A stretch of DNA of 64,000 nt, from NCBI RefSeq assembly GCF_022267555.1, contig NZ_CP073586.1, positions 2,409,501-2,473,500 on the forward strand, written 5' to 3'. Positions 29,066-38,408 of the stretch are shown in pieces; position 1 is the first letter of the stretch, and every line of letters starts with the position of its first letter. A program made the translations under genes and the position numbers. Source of the DNA: Proteiniphilum propionicum (lineage in GTDB: Bacteria; Bacteroidota; Bacteroidia; Bacteroidales; Dysgonomonadaceae). Under the pieces are notes generated by a model. That model saw only the letters and a list, made by a program, of their open reading frames with translations. It was not told the DNA's origin and searched no databases.

Positions 29066-30932
29066 CCCTCTGTCAAAACGTCGCTATACTATTGCCGCTG
29101 TGGTGGTGATAATAGCGCTGATATATCTGGGACAACTGTTCATCCTGCAGTTGCTTAGCCCGAAGTACCGTGAATATGCCGAAAGCAACGCCTTCCTTCG
29201 AAGGGAGCTTTATCCTGCCAGGGGAGCCATTTACGATCGAAACGGCAAGTTACTTGTGTACAACAAACCTACATATGATGTGATGATGGTTGTACGTGAA
29301 ATGAAGCAGTTCGATACTCTTGATTTCTGCAATACGTTGAATATCAATATAGACCGCTTTCATTCTATGGATGCTGAGATGCGAGATCGACGAAAGAACC
29401 CCGGATACTCATCATATACACCACAGCTTTTCATGTCGCAGCTCGATTTGGAGGAGTACGGCCTGCTGCAGGAGAAACTGTACAAATTCCCAGGTGTCTA
29501 TATCCAGAGCCGTACGGAGCGACAATATAACTACCCCAATATGGGACTTATCCTTGGCTATATAGCAGAGGTGGATAAAAATAAAATGGCCGCCGATCCC
29601 TATTACGTTAGAGGCGACTATGTAGGGAAGTCGGGAATTGAGCTGTCGCACGAAGAGGATCTGCGGGGCGAAAAGGGTGTGGAGATACTGCTTCGCGATG
29701 CACACGGAAGGGTCCAGGGACACTATGAGGGCGGCAAGTACGACAAAGCGGCACGGTCGGGAAAGGACCTTACACTGGCTATTGATCTGGAACTGCAAGC
29801 TTACGGTGAGCAGCTGATGCATAACAAAGTGGGCAGTATAGTGATGATTGAGCCCAAAACAGGTGAGGTACTCTGCATGGTTTCGGCACCTACATATGAC
29901 CCAATTCTCTTGACAGGAAAAAGCTTCAGCGCCAACTACCGGCAGCTGGAAAATAATCCGTTTAAGCCGCTTTTCAACAGAGCTATTGCGGGGACCTACC
30001 CGCCGGGTTCAACGTTCAAGCCTACTCAGGGGCTTATCTTTTTGGAAGAGGGTATTATCAACACCGAGACCCGTTATTCATGCTTCGGAGGCTACCCGCC
30101 TTTGGGAGGGCGCCCCGGATGTCACGGACATGCCTCGCCTCTGTCTGTCCAGTATGCTCTCACTACCTCCTGCAACTCTTTCTTTTGCTACGGATTGAAC
30201 GGTATGCTTAGCAACAGGGCGAAATACGCAAACGTACAGTCGGCCTTCGATGTATGGCGCGATCATATGGTGGATATGGGGTTCGGATACCCTCTGGGAA
30301 TCGATCTGCCTTCGGAAAAGAGAGGATTTATTCCGAACAGCAAATTCTATTCAAAGGTGTTTAAAACAGAACGCTGGAACGCGCACAATATCATCTCTAT
30401 CGCTATAGGACAGGGTGAGATACTTGCCACGCCATTGCAGATAGCCAATTTCGGAGCAATGATTGCCAACAGAGGCTATTTTTATACACCACACGTAGTA
30501 AAGCAACGGAAAGGAGCTGTGCTGGAACCGGCATACACTACCAGGCACGATTCAGGTATAAGCAGGGCACATTTTGAAGTTACGGTAGAGGGGATGGCGG
30601 ATGCGGTGACCAAAGGTACCTGCAGGGGTATCTACCTTGAACCTCTTGTGGAGGTCTGTGGCAAAACCGGTACAGCTGAAAACCCTCATGGCGACGACCA
30701 CTCACTCTTCATGGGTTTTGCTCCCAAGGATGATCCTCAGGTAGCAATAGCGGTGGTAGTTGAGAACGGACGATTTGGTGCAACCAACGCTGTACCGGTA
30801 GCGAGGTTGATGTTGCAGAAGTTTTTCCGGGGCGAAATTCCCGAAAGCGACAAATGGCTTGAGACATCAATTATTAACCGTGAAATCTTGCCATATGTAT
30901 ATACAAGAAGTCTGCCTTCAGGCAACAGATAA
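29052..30932 (+). CDS. mrdA: Penicillin-binding protein 2 (elongasome transpeptidase)
   Basis: 626 residues, class B PBP that cross-links peptidoglycan during elongation. The GTG at 29052 is used, inside the mreD end. One N-terminal membrane helix (AAVVVIIALIYLGQLFILQ), the dimerisation domain (ARGAIYDRNGKLL), then the transpeptidase: active-site PGSTFKPTQ (S-x-x-K, Ser about 318), TTSCNSFF (SxN) and CGKTGTAENPHG (KTG). The pedestal motif FIPNSKFYSK and the C-terminal helix are present. Partner of RodA encoded 12 bp downstream. Confidence 0.95.
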   Translation: MNNLNPLSKRRYTIAAVVVIIALIYLGQLFILQLLSPKYREYAESNAFLRRELYPARGAIYDRNGKLLVYNKPTYDVMMVVREMKQFDTLDFCNTLNINIDRFHSMDAEMRDRRKNPGYSSYTPQLFMSQLDLEEYGLLQEKLYKFPGVYIQSRTERQYNYPNMGLILGYIAEVDKNKMAADPYYVRGDYVGKSGIELSHEEDLRGEKGVEILLRDAHGRVQGHYEGGKYDKAARSGKDLTLAIDLELQAYGEQLMHNKVGSIVMIEPKTGEVLCMVSAPTYDPILLTGKSFSANYRQLENNPFKPLFNRAIAGTYPPGSTFKPTQGLIFLEEGIINTETRYSCFGGYPPLGGRPGCHGHASPLSVQYALTTSCNSFFCYGLNGMLSNRAKYANVQSAFDVWRDHMVDMGFGYPLGIDLPSEKRGFIPNSKFYSKVFKTERWNAHNIISIAIGQGEILATPLQIANFGAMIANRGYFYTPHVVKQRKGAVLEPAYTTRHDSGISRAHFEVTVEGMADAVTKGTCRGIYLEPLVEVCGKTGTAENPHGDDHSLFMGFAPKDDPQVAIAVVVENGRFGATNAVPVARLMLQKFFRGEIPESDKWLETSIINREILPYVYTRSLPSGNR

Positions 30933-30944
30933 CTTTAAAGAAAA

Positions 30945-32405
30945 ATGATCTATAAGGGTAGCAAAGATATAGAGGAAAAGGGGAAAGTGGATAGAATCAC
31001 TGTCATATTTTACCTTATATTTGTTGTGTTCGGATGGCTCAACATCTACGCTGCCAGTTTCGATCTGGAGAGTGCTACTGCTATGTTCGACCTGTCTACC
31101 AGGGCTGGAATGCAGCTTATCTGGATAGGCTCATCGCTGCTACTTGCTTTTGCCCTGCTGAAGATCGACGTGGGCTTTTATGAGACATATGCTTTTGTCT
31201 TTTATCTCATCGGTATAGGATTGTTGCTGGTTACCCTGCTGGTCGCGCAAGATATTAACGGATCACGCTCTTGGCTTATCATCGGCCCCATACGCCTGCA
31301 GCCAGCGGAGTTCATGAAGTTTATCATTGCTCTGTCTCTGGCAAAAGTATTCAATACATACGGCTTCCGTCTTATGGAGCGCAAAAATATTCTGCTGGTG
31401 AGCTGCATCATACTGTTGCCGGCGTTATTGGTCGTAGCTCAGAGCGAAACCGGTACTGCTCTGGTATACCTAAGCTTTATACTTGTTTTATACAGGGAGG
31501 GGCTTCCGGGAGGATTCCTTTTCATGGGGATAGCTGCCATTGTTTACTTTATTCTTGGAATAAGGTTTTCAGATACCTTTATAGGGGTCATCTCCACGGG
31601 GGAATTTGTTACCATCCTTCTTATTATTATATTCTCAGCCGCAATGGTGTGGAATTATATGAAACGGCATAAAGTAGCCTTTATTATTCTGCTCATAGCT
31701 GCCTCAACATTTATGGCTGCCTTTATAGTTTCATTTTTTTCTGTGAAAATTGATTGGGGCATTGTTGCCATCATAGCCCTTTCGTTAACTGCCCTTTACC
31801 TGCTGCTGCTATTTTTCCGCTACTGGAAGAAGACATATATCTATATTTTTTTCTTTTTGATCGGTTCTTTTGCATTTCTCGAGTCGGCGGAATATGTGTT
31901 CTACAATGTGCTTCAGCCGCACCAGCAGATGCGTATAAAAGTCACACTTGGCATGGAGCAGGATCTTAGTGGAGCGGGTTACCACGTGGGACAGTCCAAA
32001 ATTGCCATCGGGTCGGGAGGACTAATGGGAAAAGGTTATCTTAACGGAACACAAACAAAGCTCAAATATGTACCTGAGCAGGATACCGATTTTATTTTCT
32101 GCACAATCGGCGAGGAGCATGGTTTTGTAGGTTCAGCCGTCATCATTTTAATGCTGCTGGCTTTTGTACTTCGTTTGCTCTACCTTGCTGAACGGCAGAC
32201 AACCATTTTTGGGCGTGTTTATGGTTATGGCGTTACAGGTGTTTTCATATTTCACATCATGGTAAATATCGGCATGGTAATAGGCATTATGCCTGTTATT
32301 GGTATTCCATTGCCATTCTTCAGTTATGGCGGTTCATCACTTTGGGGATTTACCATACTACTCTTTATATTTCTCAGGATCGACAAGTCGCGAAGACGGA
32401 ATTGA
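30945..32405 (+). CDS. rodA: RodA, SEDS-family peptidoglycan glycosyltransferase
   Basis: 486 residues, polytopic. SEDS motifs: GSRSWLIIGPIRLQPAEFMK (catalytic-loop region near residue 105), QSETGTALVY (the Asp-equivalent region; here QSETGTA), YHVGQSKIAIGSGGLMGKGY and the C-terminal MPVIGIPLPFFSYGGSS. It is longer than the about 370 residues of E. coli RodA, owing to extra membrane sequence at about 200-310, a known trait of Bacteroidota RodA. Last gene of the mre operon; forms a complex with PBP2. Confidence 0.93.
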   Translation: MIYKGSKDIEEKGKVDRITVIFYLIFVVFGWLNIYAASFDLESATAMFDLSTRAGMQLIWIGSSLLLAFALLKIDVGFYETYAFVFYLIGIGLLLVTLLVAQDINGSRSWLIIGPIRLQPAEFMKFIIALSLAKVFNTYGFRLMERKNILLVSCIILLPALLVVAQSETGTALVYLSFILVLYREGLPGGFLFMGIAAIVYFILGIRFSDTFIGVISTGEFVTILLIIIFSAAMVWNYMKRHKVAFIILLIAASTFMAAFIVSFFSVKIDWGIVAIIALSLTALYLLLLFFRYWKKTYIYIFFFLIGSFAFLESAEYVFYNVLQPHQQMRIKVTLGMEQDLSGAGYHVGQSKIAIGSGGLMGKGYLNGTQTKLKYVPEQDTDFIFCTIGEEHGFVGSAVIILMLLAFVLRLLYLAERQTTIFGRVYGYGVTGVFIFHIMVNIGMVIGIMPVIGIPLPFFSYGGSSLWGFTILLFIFLRIDKSRRRN

Positions 32406-32955
32406 AATAAATGTGGTGTAGCCAAGTTATAATGCTTCGTTAAAACTTCATTTATAATACTGACAGTCAATGATTTATGCAAGATCCTCAAAAAAGTGCC
32501 ATATCCTATTGATATTCAGCGGATTATAAGAACTATTTTAAAAAAATTACCGAAGTGTTGCAAGTTATACTCTAAGTAAAAAAAACTATGCTTTGAGTAA
32601 AATAATTCCGGCAACAATGTGTGCCACCACATGCTCGGGGCATAAAAACTGTTCCCGCATTTTTGTGAATTCTTAATAAAACTGACGTACTCCAGTTATA
32701 ACAATCAGTTATAACCCGTTGTTTTGCTGCCTTATTTTGCCTTTTTTAATACAACTGACGTACTCCGGTTATCACAATCAGAGTACGTCACATCAATTAG
32801 AACCCAGTTTAATTAATTATTTCAGAAATACACTGCGGAAGGCTCTTTTTAAGAGTATCTTCCATTACTGCAATGCTTTTGTTTTCATCAAAAATATCCG
32901 TATATATGACTTACATGAAAAAAAAAGTTTAATTTTGTTCTAAATAGTTGAGTTC
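32406..32955. other. Intergenic region after rodA
   Basis: 550 bp without a credible gene. It contains a diverged direct repeat pair and a hairpin (listed separately) and a TAATTTTG -7-like element at 32930-32937, 19 bp before the SDR gene. The rest shows only short, low-GC, interrupted frames. Confidence 0.5.
32674..32790 (+). repeat. 35-bp direct repeat pair with terminal hairpin
   Basis: Copies at 32674-32708 and 32747-32781 differ at three positions; the shared core is ACTGACGTACTCC and the end CACAATCAG/AACAATCAG. The second copy is closed by GAGTACGTCA (32781-32790), making a 10-bp stem with TGACGTACTC (32756-32765). In the first copy GTTATAAC is repeated directly after AATCA (32695-32702 and 32708-32715). 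Confidence 0.65.
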
Positions 32956-33735
32956 ATGAGAAAAACAGCTTTAATTACAGGTGCATCTAAAGGTATCGGG
33001 AAAGAGATGGCATTTCTTTTTGCGGAGAAGGATTGTAATATGGTACTAGTTGCCCGAAGCGAAGATAGATTGATGCGGTTGAAAGAGCAGCTGGAGGCTA
33101 AGTATGCTGTTTCCGTGCATATTATCGTTAAAGACCTTTCTTTGTCAGGAGCTGCACAGGAGTTATTCAACGAATTGAAAGAGAAAAAGATTGAAGTCGA
33201 ATATCTGGTTAATAACGCCGGTTTCGGCGACTATGGCGTTTTCTCCGGTACACCCTGGGAGCGCTATGAGAAGATGATCGCTCTCAACGTAACCGCCCTT
33301 ACGCACCTGACCCACCTTTTCGTGCAGGAGTGGAGAGACAGAAAGAGGGGTAAGATATTGAACGTATCATCAACTGCCGCTTTCCAGCCGGGACCCATGA
33401 TGGCGGTTTATTTCGCTTCCAAATCGTTTGTTCTCATGCTTTCAGAAGCACTGGAATATGAGCTGAAGAGGGACAACATCACAGTTACCACGCTATGTCC
33501 CGGCCCAACCGAAACTAATTTCGGGGATGAGTCTAAGATGCATGCATCTCAATTAGTGAAGAACGTGAAAATTGCCAATCCAAGAGAGGTGGCAGAACTG
33601 GGATACAGGGCAATGATGAAAGGTAAATCCGTGGTTATTCATGGTGCTGCAAACAAGATAGCCCCTTTTGGCATTCGTCTCATTCCCCGTAAATGGGTTA
33701 CCCGCTTATCGGCAAGAGTAATGCAGAGTAAATAA
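32956..33735 (+). CDS. Short-chain dehydrogenase/reductase
   Basis: 259 residues, Rossmann-fold NAD(P)-dependent oxidoreductase. Cofactor loop TGASKGIGKEMA (TGxxxGIG, about residues 7-18), NNAGFGDYG, catalytic Ser in NVSSTAAFQ and the YxxxK pair in YFASKSF. The basic residue after the cofactor strand (VARSEDRL) suggests NADPH. The DltE/YqjQ-like subgroup is likely from the overall pattern; the substrate is unknown. Followed after 24 bp by the putative peptidase gene. Confidence 0.85.
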   Translation: MRKTALITGASKGIGKEMAFLFAEKDCNMVLVARSEDRLMRLKEQLEAKYAVSVHIIVKDLSLSGAAQELFNELKEKKIEVEYLVNNAGFGDYGVFSGTPWERYEKMIALNVTALTHLTHLFVQEWRDRKRGKILNVSSTAAFQPGPMMAVYFASKSFVLMLSEALEYELKRDNITVTTLCPGPTETNFGDESKMHASQLVKNVKIANPREVAELGYRAMMKGKSVVIHGAANKIAPFGIRLIPRKWVTRLSARVMQSK

Positions 33736-33759
33736 AACACCAATTCAGGCAGCAGAGAA

Positions 33760-35190
33760 ATGAAATATCTAACAGGCATATGGTTTGCGGGACTCTTTAC
33801 AGCTGCTGCACTTTATTATGTGAGTCATATTTCTCTGCTCCAGCAGCCGGTGGAACATTGTAGCAAACCTCCAACGGGAAACCTTGCCGGGTGGCCAATT
33901 ACAACTCAAAAATCCATTGACCCGGGTACTGAAGCTGAACCACTTTATGCATTTAAGTACTCTTCGGACTCAATATCTTTATGTTTCAGGCAGGTTGCGG
34001 AAGCAACATTAAAACACAAAGCCCTTTGGGACAAGGATATATATGGTCCCATCATGTTTGTCGATCCTGTTACCAGGGAGATCTATACCAACCGGCCCGA
34101 TGAGGGGCGATCTCTACTGCCCCATGGAAGCATCTATAGGGGCATATTACCAAAAGATGTAATACTTTCCAACACCGATGTCGAGTGGGGTGGCATGCAC
34201 TGGGCCATGATAATGCTTCCGTTGCCCGAAAACAGGTTCGACCGTATCGATCTTATCACTCATGAACTGTTTCATGTTGCCCAACCCGCCCTCGGTTTTC
34301 GCACACGGAGAGAAGAAAATATCCATCTCGATCAAAAAGATGGGAGGTTGTACCTGCGTCTTGAGCTGGCTGCCCTGGAGGCAGCACTCAAATCTGGGAG
34401 GATCAACAGGGCTTTGGAGCATCTGCGGAATGCTCTTATTTTCAGAAAGTTCCGCCACACTCTTTACAGAGGCTCCGGGACGTCTGAAAACAACCTGGAG
34501 CTGCTCGAAGGGCTTGCTACCTATACAGGGCAGATGATGAGCGGCCGGGACAAATGGCAATGGAGGCAATACCTGATAAACCGGTTGAGCGCGTTCAAAA
34601 AGACACCTACTTTCGTGCGGTCGTTCGCCTATGAAACAGTGCCGGTATATGGCTTCTTTCTATATCGGAAAGACAACAACTGGAACAGGCAAGTAGATAT
34701 GGAGACAAATCTTACAGAGCTGTTTATAGATGCATTTGGTATGGATATGCGCATATTGCTGCAGTCATATGTAAAGCAGGTAGCTGAAGATTACAAAGTA
34801 GAGGTTATTGCTGATGAGGAGATGAAAAGAGAGATATCAAACAGCGCTCTTCTTGATACTTACCGGAGGAAATTCTTCGATCAGCCCCATCTTGAGATCA
34901 GGCTGGAGAAGATGAACATGTCGTTCAACCCACAAAATCTTATTCCTCTCGATGAGGATGAGGGTACAATATATCCAACCGTTCAGATTAGCGACAACTG
35001 GGGCATACTCACCGTGGAAAGGGGAGGAGCTCTCCTGAGAACCGACTGGCGCTGGGTAATTGTGCCTGAGCCGCTTGAGATCACTGAAGACAGTATAAAA
35101 GGAGATGGCTGGGTCATTGAACTGAACCGTAATTATCATATCGAAGAAGAACCGGGAGGAGTATATCTCTTGACAAAGAAAAGGCAATAA
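33760..35190 (+). CDS. Putative exported zinc metallopeptidase (unknown family)
   Basis: 476 residues. An N-terminal hydrophobic segment (GIWFAGLFTAAALYYVS) suggests export or membrane anchoring. No named family was recognised, but THELFHVAQP (HExxH at residues 168-172) followed by LLEGLATYTG (Glu 250) is the layout of gluzincin-type zinc peptidases, in which an EGxAxY Glu supplies the third ligand. The C-terminal 140 residues look beta-rich and may bind substrate or cell wall. It lies between an SDR and mtgA, near the mre cluster, so an envelope role is possible. Peptidase activity is inferred from the motif only. Confidence 0.6.
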   Translation: MKYLTGIWFAGLFTAAALYYVSHISLLQQPVEHCSKPPTGNLAGWPITTQKSIDPGTEAEPLYAFKYSSDSISLCFRQVAEATLKHKALWDKDIYGPIMFVDPVTREIYTNRPDEGRSLLPHGSIYRGILPKDVILSNTDVEWGGMHWAMIMLPLPENRFDRIDLITHELFHVAQPALGFRTRREENIHLDQKDGRLYLRLELAALEAALKSGRINRALEHLRNALIFRKFRHTLYRGSGTSENNLELLEGLATYTGQMMSGRDKWQWRQYLINRLSAFKKTPTFVRSFAYETVPVYGFFLYRKDNNWNRQVDMETNLTELFIDAFGMDMRILLQSYVKQVAEDYKVEVIADEEMKREISNSALLDTYRRKFFDQPHLEIRLEKMNMSFNPQNLIPLDEDEGTIYPTVQISDNWGILTVERGGALLRTDWRWVIVPEPLEITEDSIKGDGWVIELNRNYHIEEEPGGVYLLTKKRQ

Positions 35191-35310
35191 TCCCTAAAAT
35201 AAAACAATCGGTAATCAACATTTCACAATACATGAATCTGTTGCGAAAGCCATGAATATAAAAAATGATTATTTACAATTTATCAAATATCAACAACAGC
35301 TTGGCCCGAA

Positions 35311-35356
35311 TGGAATGAAAGAGACTGTTAGTATGGAATGAAAGAGACTGTTAGTA
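35311..35356 (+). repeat. 23-bp perfect tandem duplication
   Basis: TGGAATGAAAGAGACTGTTA plus GTA occurs twice back to back (35311-35333 and 35334-35356), upstream of mtgA. Confidence 0.9.
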
Positions 35357-35420
35357 GTGTATTCAAACATATCATTTTAAATAATATATTGCTGTTTCAG
35401 GTGAGGAAAAAAAATTTGTC

Positions 35421-35428
35421 TAACTTTG
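35421..35428 (+). promoter_or_regulatory. Putative -7 element TAACTTTG for mtgA
   Basis: Matches TAnnTTTG, 32 bp before the mtgA ATG. The TTTG at 35415-35418 is too close to serve as the -33 element. Confidence 0.45.
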
Positions 35429-35460
35429 TCCTACCCTTTAATAACGTGGGACGGTGAACA

Positions 35461-36150
35461 ATGAAAAAACTATTTCGATTTTTCGGTAAACTGCTTTTGT
35501 GGTTTTTTATTCTATCTGCCGGAGGAGTGGGTATCTTCAGGTTTGTACCGGTATATGTTACTCCTCTCATGGTCATCAGAGCCGTTCAATCTGTGGCGGA
35601 GGGTGAGAAACCCCGGATAAAACATCGCTGGGTATCTTTCCATTCTATTTCCGACAACCTTAAACGGGCAGTGATAGCATCGGAAGACCAACGGTTTTAT
35701 TCACACAAAGGTTTCGACAGAATAGAGATACGAAAAGCGATAGATGAGAATAAAACCAGAAAAAAAGCACGCGGCGCAAGTACCATAACCCAGCAAACGG
35801 CAAAGAACCTCTTTTTATGGCCACGCTCATCGTGGTTCAGAAAAGGGTTGGAAGCTTACTTCACAGTACTTTTAGAGCTTCTGTGGCCGAAAGACCGGAT
35901 TCTGGAAGTCTATCTGAACTGCATGGAAACGGGTAAAGGAGTGTATGGCGCCGAAGCTGTGGCAAGGGAACATTTCAGTACCAGCGCCGCAAAACTTTCG
36001 GAAAGCCAGTCGGCACTGATTGCGGCTACACTGCCCAACCCTTTGAAATTTAGCTCCAAAGCTCCTTCTCCATATATCAAACAACGGCAGGCACATATTC
36101 TGAGGCAGATGCGCACGGTACAACTGCAGAGCGATAGCTCCAAACGGTAA
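35461..36150 (+). CDS. mtgA: Monofunctional biosynthetic peptidoglycan transglycosylase
   Basis: 229 residues. GT51 glycosyltransferase that polymerises lipid II without a transpeptidase domain. N-terminal membrane anchor ([18 protein letters not shown]), catalytic Glu in [16 protein letters not shown], the second signature [16 protein letters not shown], and the [20 protein letters not shown] motif. Length is typical of MtgA. Close to the mreBCD-mrdA-rodA group, fitting a cell-wall role, but with its own predicted promoter. Confidence 0.93.
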   Translation: MKKLFRFFGKLLLWFFILSAGGVGIFRFVPVYVTPLMVIRAVQSVAEGEKPRIKHRWVSFHSISDNLKRAVIASEDQRFYSHKGFDRIEIRKAIDENKTRKKARGASTITQQTAKNLFLWPRSSWFRKGLEAYFTVLLELLWPKDRILEVYLNCMETGKGVYGAEAVAREHFSTSAAKLSESQSALIAATLPNPLKFSSKAPSPYIKQRQAHILRQMRTVQLQSDSSKR

Positions 36151-36285
36151 TATCTTCCTCACTTTTGACCTGTTTATCCATTCCAGCAACTGTTAATAAC
36201 GGGCGAGCCCAAGATGAAAACAGCAATGTAATTTGGCGAGGAAAAAGAAAATCGCTACTTTTACAATTCGCTTAATTGTGGGTTA

Positions 36286-36621
36286 ATGAACGAAGGAGAA
36301 AAAAAGGTTGTCAGCAAAATGATCGCGATCTATTGCCGATCCAGACACTCCGGCAATGGGAAATTGTGTGGGGAGTGTGAAAGCCTGCGCCTGTACGCGT
36401 TTCAACGACTGGAGCGTTGCCCTTATGGTGAAGAAAAACCCACCTGTGCCATGTGCCCGATACATTGTTACAAGGAAGAGATGCGCATGAAGATCAAAGA
36501 GGTTATGCGTGCCGCAGGGCCACGGATGCTTATTCTCCATCCTGTGGATACTTTCCGTCACTTTTATCAGGAGCATAGGCGCAGCAGTAAATTTGCCGAC
36601 AGGTCAAAATCAAAAAATTAA
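36286..36621 (+). CDS. ygbA: YgbA-like nitrous oxide-stimulated promoter family protein
   Basis: 111 residues. Small Cys-rich cytoplasmic protein of the family named after a nitrous oxide-stimulated promoter (E. coli YgbA). Conserved cysteines: IYCRSRH, KLCGEC, RCPYGEEKPTCAMCPIHCY, suggesting metal or Fe-S binding. The tail has the typical MRAAGPRMLILHP. E. coli ygbA belongs to the NO-responsive NsrR regulon (established), so a role in nitrosative stress is likely. It is 8 bp upstream of an RIC-like/LuxR regulator gene, which supports that view. Confidence 0.85.
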   Translation: MNEGEKKVVSKMIAIYCRSRHSGNGKLCGECESLRLYAFQRLERCPYGEEKPTCAMCPIHCYKEEMRMKIKEVMRAAGPRMLILHPVDTFRHFYQEHRRSSKFADRSKSKN

Positions 36622-36629
36622 GAATCCTG

Positions 36630-37499
36630 GTGTCATTGTTGAATAAACATAGTGTTGTGGCAGACGTGCTTGCGGAGCACAATGAACTGATCCCTGTACT
36701 GAACCGTTTTGGAATACGTTTAGGTGTTGGTGACAAGAGTGTGGGCGACCTCTGTAGGGAACACCGCCTCAACCCCGATTTTATTCTGACTGTTCTTAAT
36801 GTTTATCTCGATGAGACCTATATCCCCGATGCATCACTTTCGCTTTTCGATGCGGAGTCAATAGCAAGTTATTTCCGCCATACAGTTGATAATTATATCC
36901 ATGAGCTAGTCCCCAATATCGAGAAACACCTGAACGCGTTTATCGCCCTTAGCGGCTCTGAAAGCAAAGAGCTGGGTATGCTTCAAACATTGTTTCTGAA
37001 GTTCAAGCAAAAGATGACTGATTATCTTAGCGATATCGACAATTACGATGATGATTTTCCTGACGATCTGCTTCATGACCTTAAGAACATTCTTATAAAG
37101 CACATTTCGCAGGATTATAATCAAAATCTCAGCTATGCAGTGATCTTCTCAATTCACTCATTTGAGAAAGATCTCGCGGTACATAACAGGTTGCGCGATA
37201 AGGTTCTCCTCCCTAAACTTAATGAACTGAACTCATCTGGTATACGTCAACTGCAAAACGCTATAACCGATGAGAATGCCGTCAGACAGAATGGTAACGG
37301 CCACCGCCTTACAAGCCGGGAAACAGAAATACTTTTGCTAATCGTTCAGGGATTATTAAATAAGGAGATCGCGGAGAAGCTCAATATCAGTCACAATACG
37401 GTACTAACACATCGCAAGAATATTATAGCCAAAACAGGTATCAAAACTGTATCGGGACTCACTTTCTACTGTCTCCGTAACGGACTGATATCTATGTAG
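36630..37499 (+). CDS. RIC-like (ScdA_N/hemerythrin-like) LuxR-type regulator
   Basis: 289 residues from a GTG at 36630 (TTG 36636 is an alternative). Residues about 6-55 resemble the ScdA/RIC N-terminal domain (VLNRFGIRLGVGDKSVGDLC). Residues about 75-210 are hemerythrin-like helices with several His (FRHTVDNYIHE, EKHLN, FEKDLAVHNRLRDKVLLPKL), but some ligands of genuine RIC proteins are changed, for example HMxxEE is missing. Residues about 225-289 are a LuxR helix-turn-helix (LTSRETEILLLIVQGL, NKEIAEKLNISHNTVLTHRK). So a di-iron-repair-like sensor appears fused to a DNA-binding output. Pairing with ygbA suggests control of a nitrosative or iron-sulfur stress response. Domain calls are by eye. 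Confidence 0.75.
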   Translation: MSLLNKHSVVADVLAEHNELIPVLNRFGIRLGVGDKSVGDLCREHRLNPDFILTVLNVYLDETYIPDASLSLFDAESIASYFRHTVDNYIHELVPNIEKHLNAFIALSGSESKELGMLQTLFLKFKQKMTDYLSDIDNYDDDFPDDLLHDLKNILIKHISQDYNQNLSYAVIFSIHSFEKDLAVHNRLRDKVLLPKLNELNSSGIRQLQNAITDENAVRQNGNGHRLTSRETEILLLIVQGLLNKEIAEKLNISHNTVLTHRKNIIAKTGIKTVSGLTFYCLRNGLISM

Positions 37500-37519
37500 T
37501 TAATTTAAATTATTTCATT

Positions 37520-38275
37520 ATGCCAAAAAGTAGTTTTCTTCGTATTCCTGCTACAAACTATGGAGAAGTCCTGGAACACAAGTACGACATTGCAATACTC
37601 CCATGGGGAGCTGTTGAACCACACAACTACCATCTGCCCTATCTGACCGACTGCATCCTCTCTTACGAGATTGCCTGCGATTGTGCTGAAGAAGCATACA
37701 AGAAGGGGGTTACATGTATGGTAATGCCACCCGTCTATTTAGGTTCACAAAACACGGGACAATGGAACAAGCCCTTCTGTGTTCACACGCGGAGCGAGAC
37801 ACAGAAGGCCGTACTGCAGGATATCGTGACATCACTCCATATTCAGGGTTTTAAAGATCTTATGATCATAAACGGCCATGGAGGAAACACCTTCAAGCCC
37901 TACGTGCGTGATCTGGCCATGCAATATCCCGATATCCGCATCGTTGTGGTGGACTGGTACTCCGTTGTTCCTACAAGTGGCTTTTTCGAAGAGCAACCCG
38001 ATGATCATGCGGGTGAACAGGAGACATCGGTAATGCTACACTACCATCCAGAGCTGGTATCGATGGAGAGGGCTGGAGACGGTGCGGTGAGGCCAGGCAG
38101 AATAGCTGCTGTTGATAGTAAAACAGGGTGGATGCCCCGGCACTGGGATGAGATCTCGTCGGATACCGGCATCGGCAACCCCAAGAAATCGACAGCCGAA
38201 AAGGGTGAACGCTATGTAAAGGCTGTTACAGAAAAAATTACCGGGCTACTGAGCGAATTGAAGAACACCCGGTAA
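37520..38275 (+). CDS. Creatininase-family amidohydrolase
   Basis: 251 residues. Creatininase/MftE/ArfB-type metal hydrolase. Ligand motifs: WGAVEPHNYHLPYLTDCI (Glu, His, Asp), INGHGGNTF (GHGGN) and DDHAGEQETSVML (H-A-G-E-x-E-T). Length is normal. Real substrates in this family are varied (creatinine, formamides, peptide precursors), so none is assigned. It follows the LuxR-type gene after 20 bp and could be cotranscribed with the ygbA pair; mutA downstream has a separate predicted promoter. Confidence 0.85.
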   Translation: MPKSSFLRIPATNYGEVLEHKYDIAILPWGAVEPHNYHLPYLTDCILSYEIACDCAEEAYKKGVTCMVMPPVYLGSQNTGQWNKPFCVHTRSETQKAVLQDIVTSLHIQGFKDLMIINGHGGNTFKPYVRDLAMQYPDIRIVVVDWYSVVPTSGFFEEQPDDHAGEQETSVMLHYHPELVSMERAGDGAVRPGRIAAVDSKTGWMPRHWDEISSDTGIGNPKKSTAEKGERYVKAVTEKITGLLSELKNTR

Positions 38276-38334
38276 CCTCCGTCTTAAAAGTGGTAATAAG
38301 CTGGTAAATTCTTTTAAAAGAGCGCAAAATAATC

Positions 38335-38342
38335 TATTTTTG
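38335..38342 (+). promoter_or_regulatory. Putative -7 element TATTTTTG for mutA
   Basis: Matches TAnnTTTG in the 133-bp gap before mutA, with TTTTAA about 19 bp upstream as a weak -33 candidate. Confidence 0.4.
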
Positions 38343-38408
38343 TACTCTTTAAAAACCTCAAAACAAATTACAGGAAAAACCTGAAAATAATAAATAAAAA
38401 GTAGATGT

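Noticed and set aside
38276-38408. Cobalamin riboswitch before mutA
   Set aside because: The 133-bp gap is too short and no conserved B12-box was seen.
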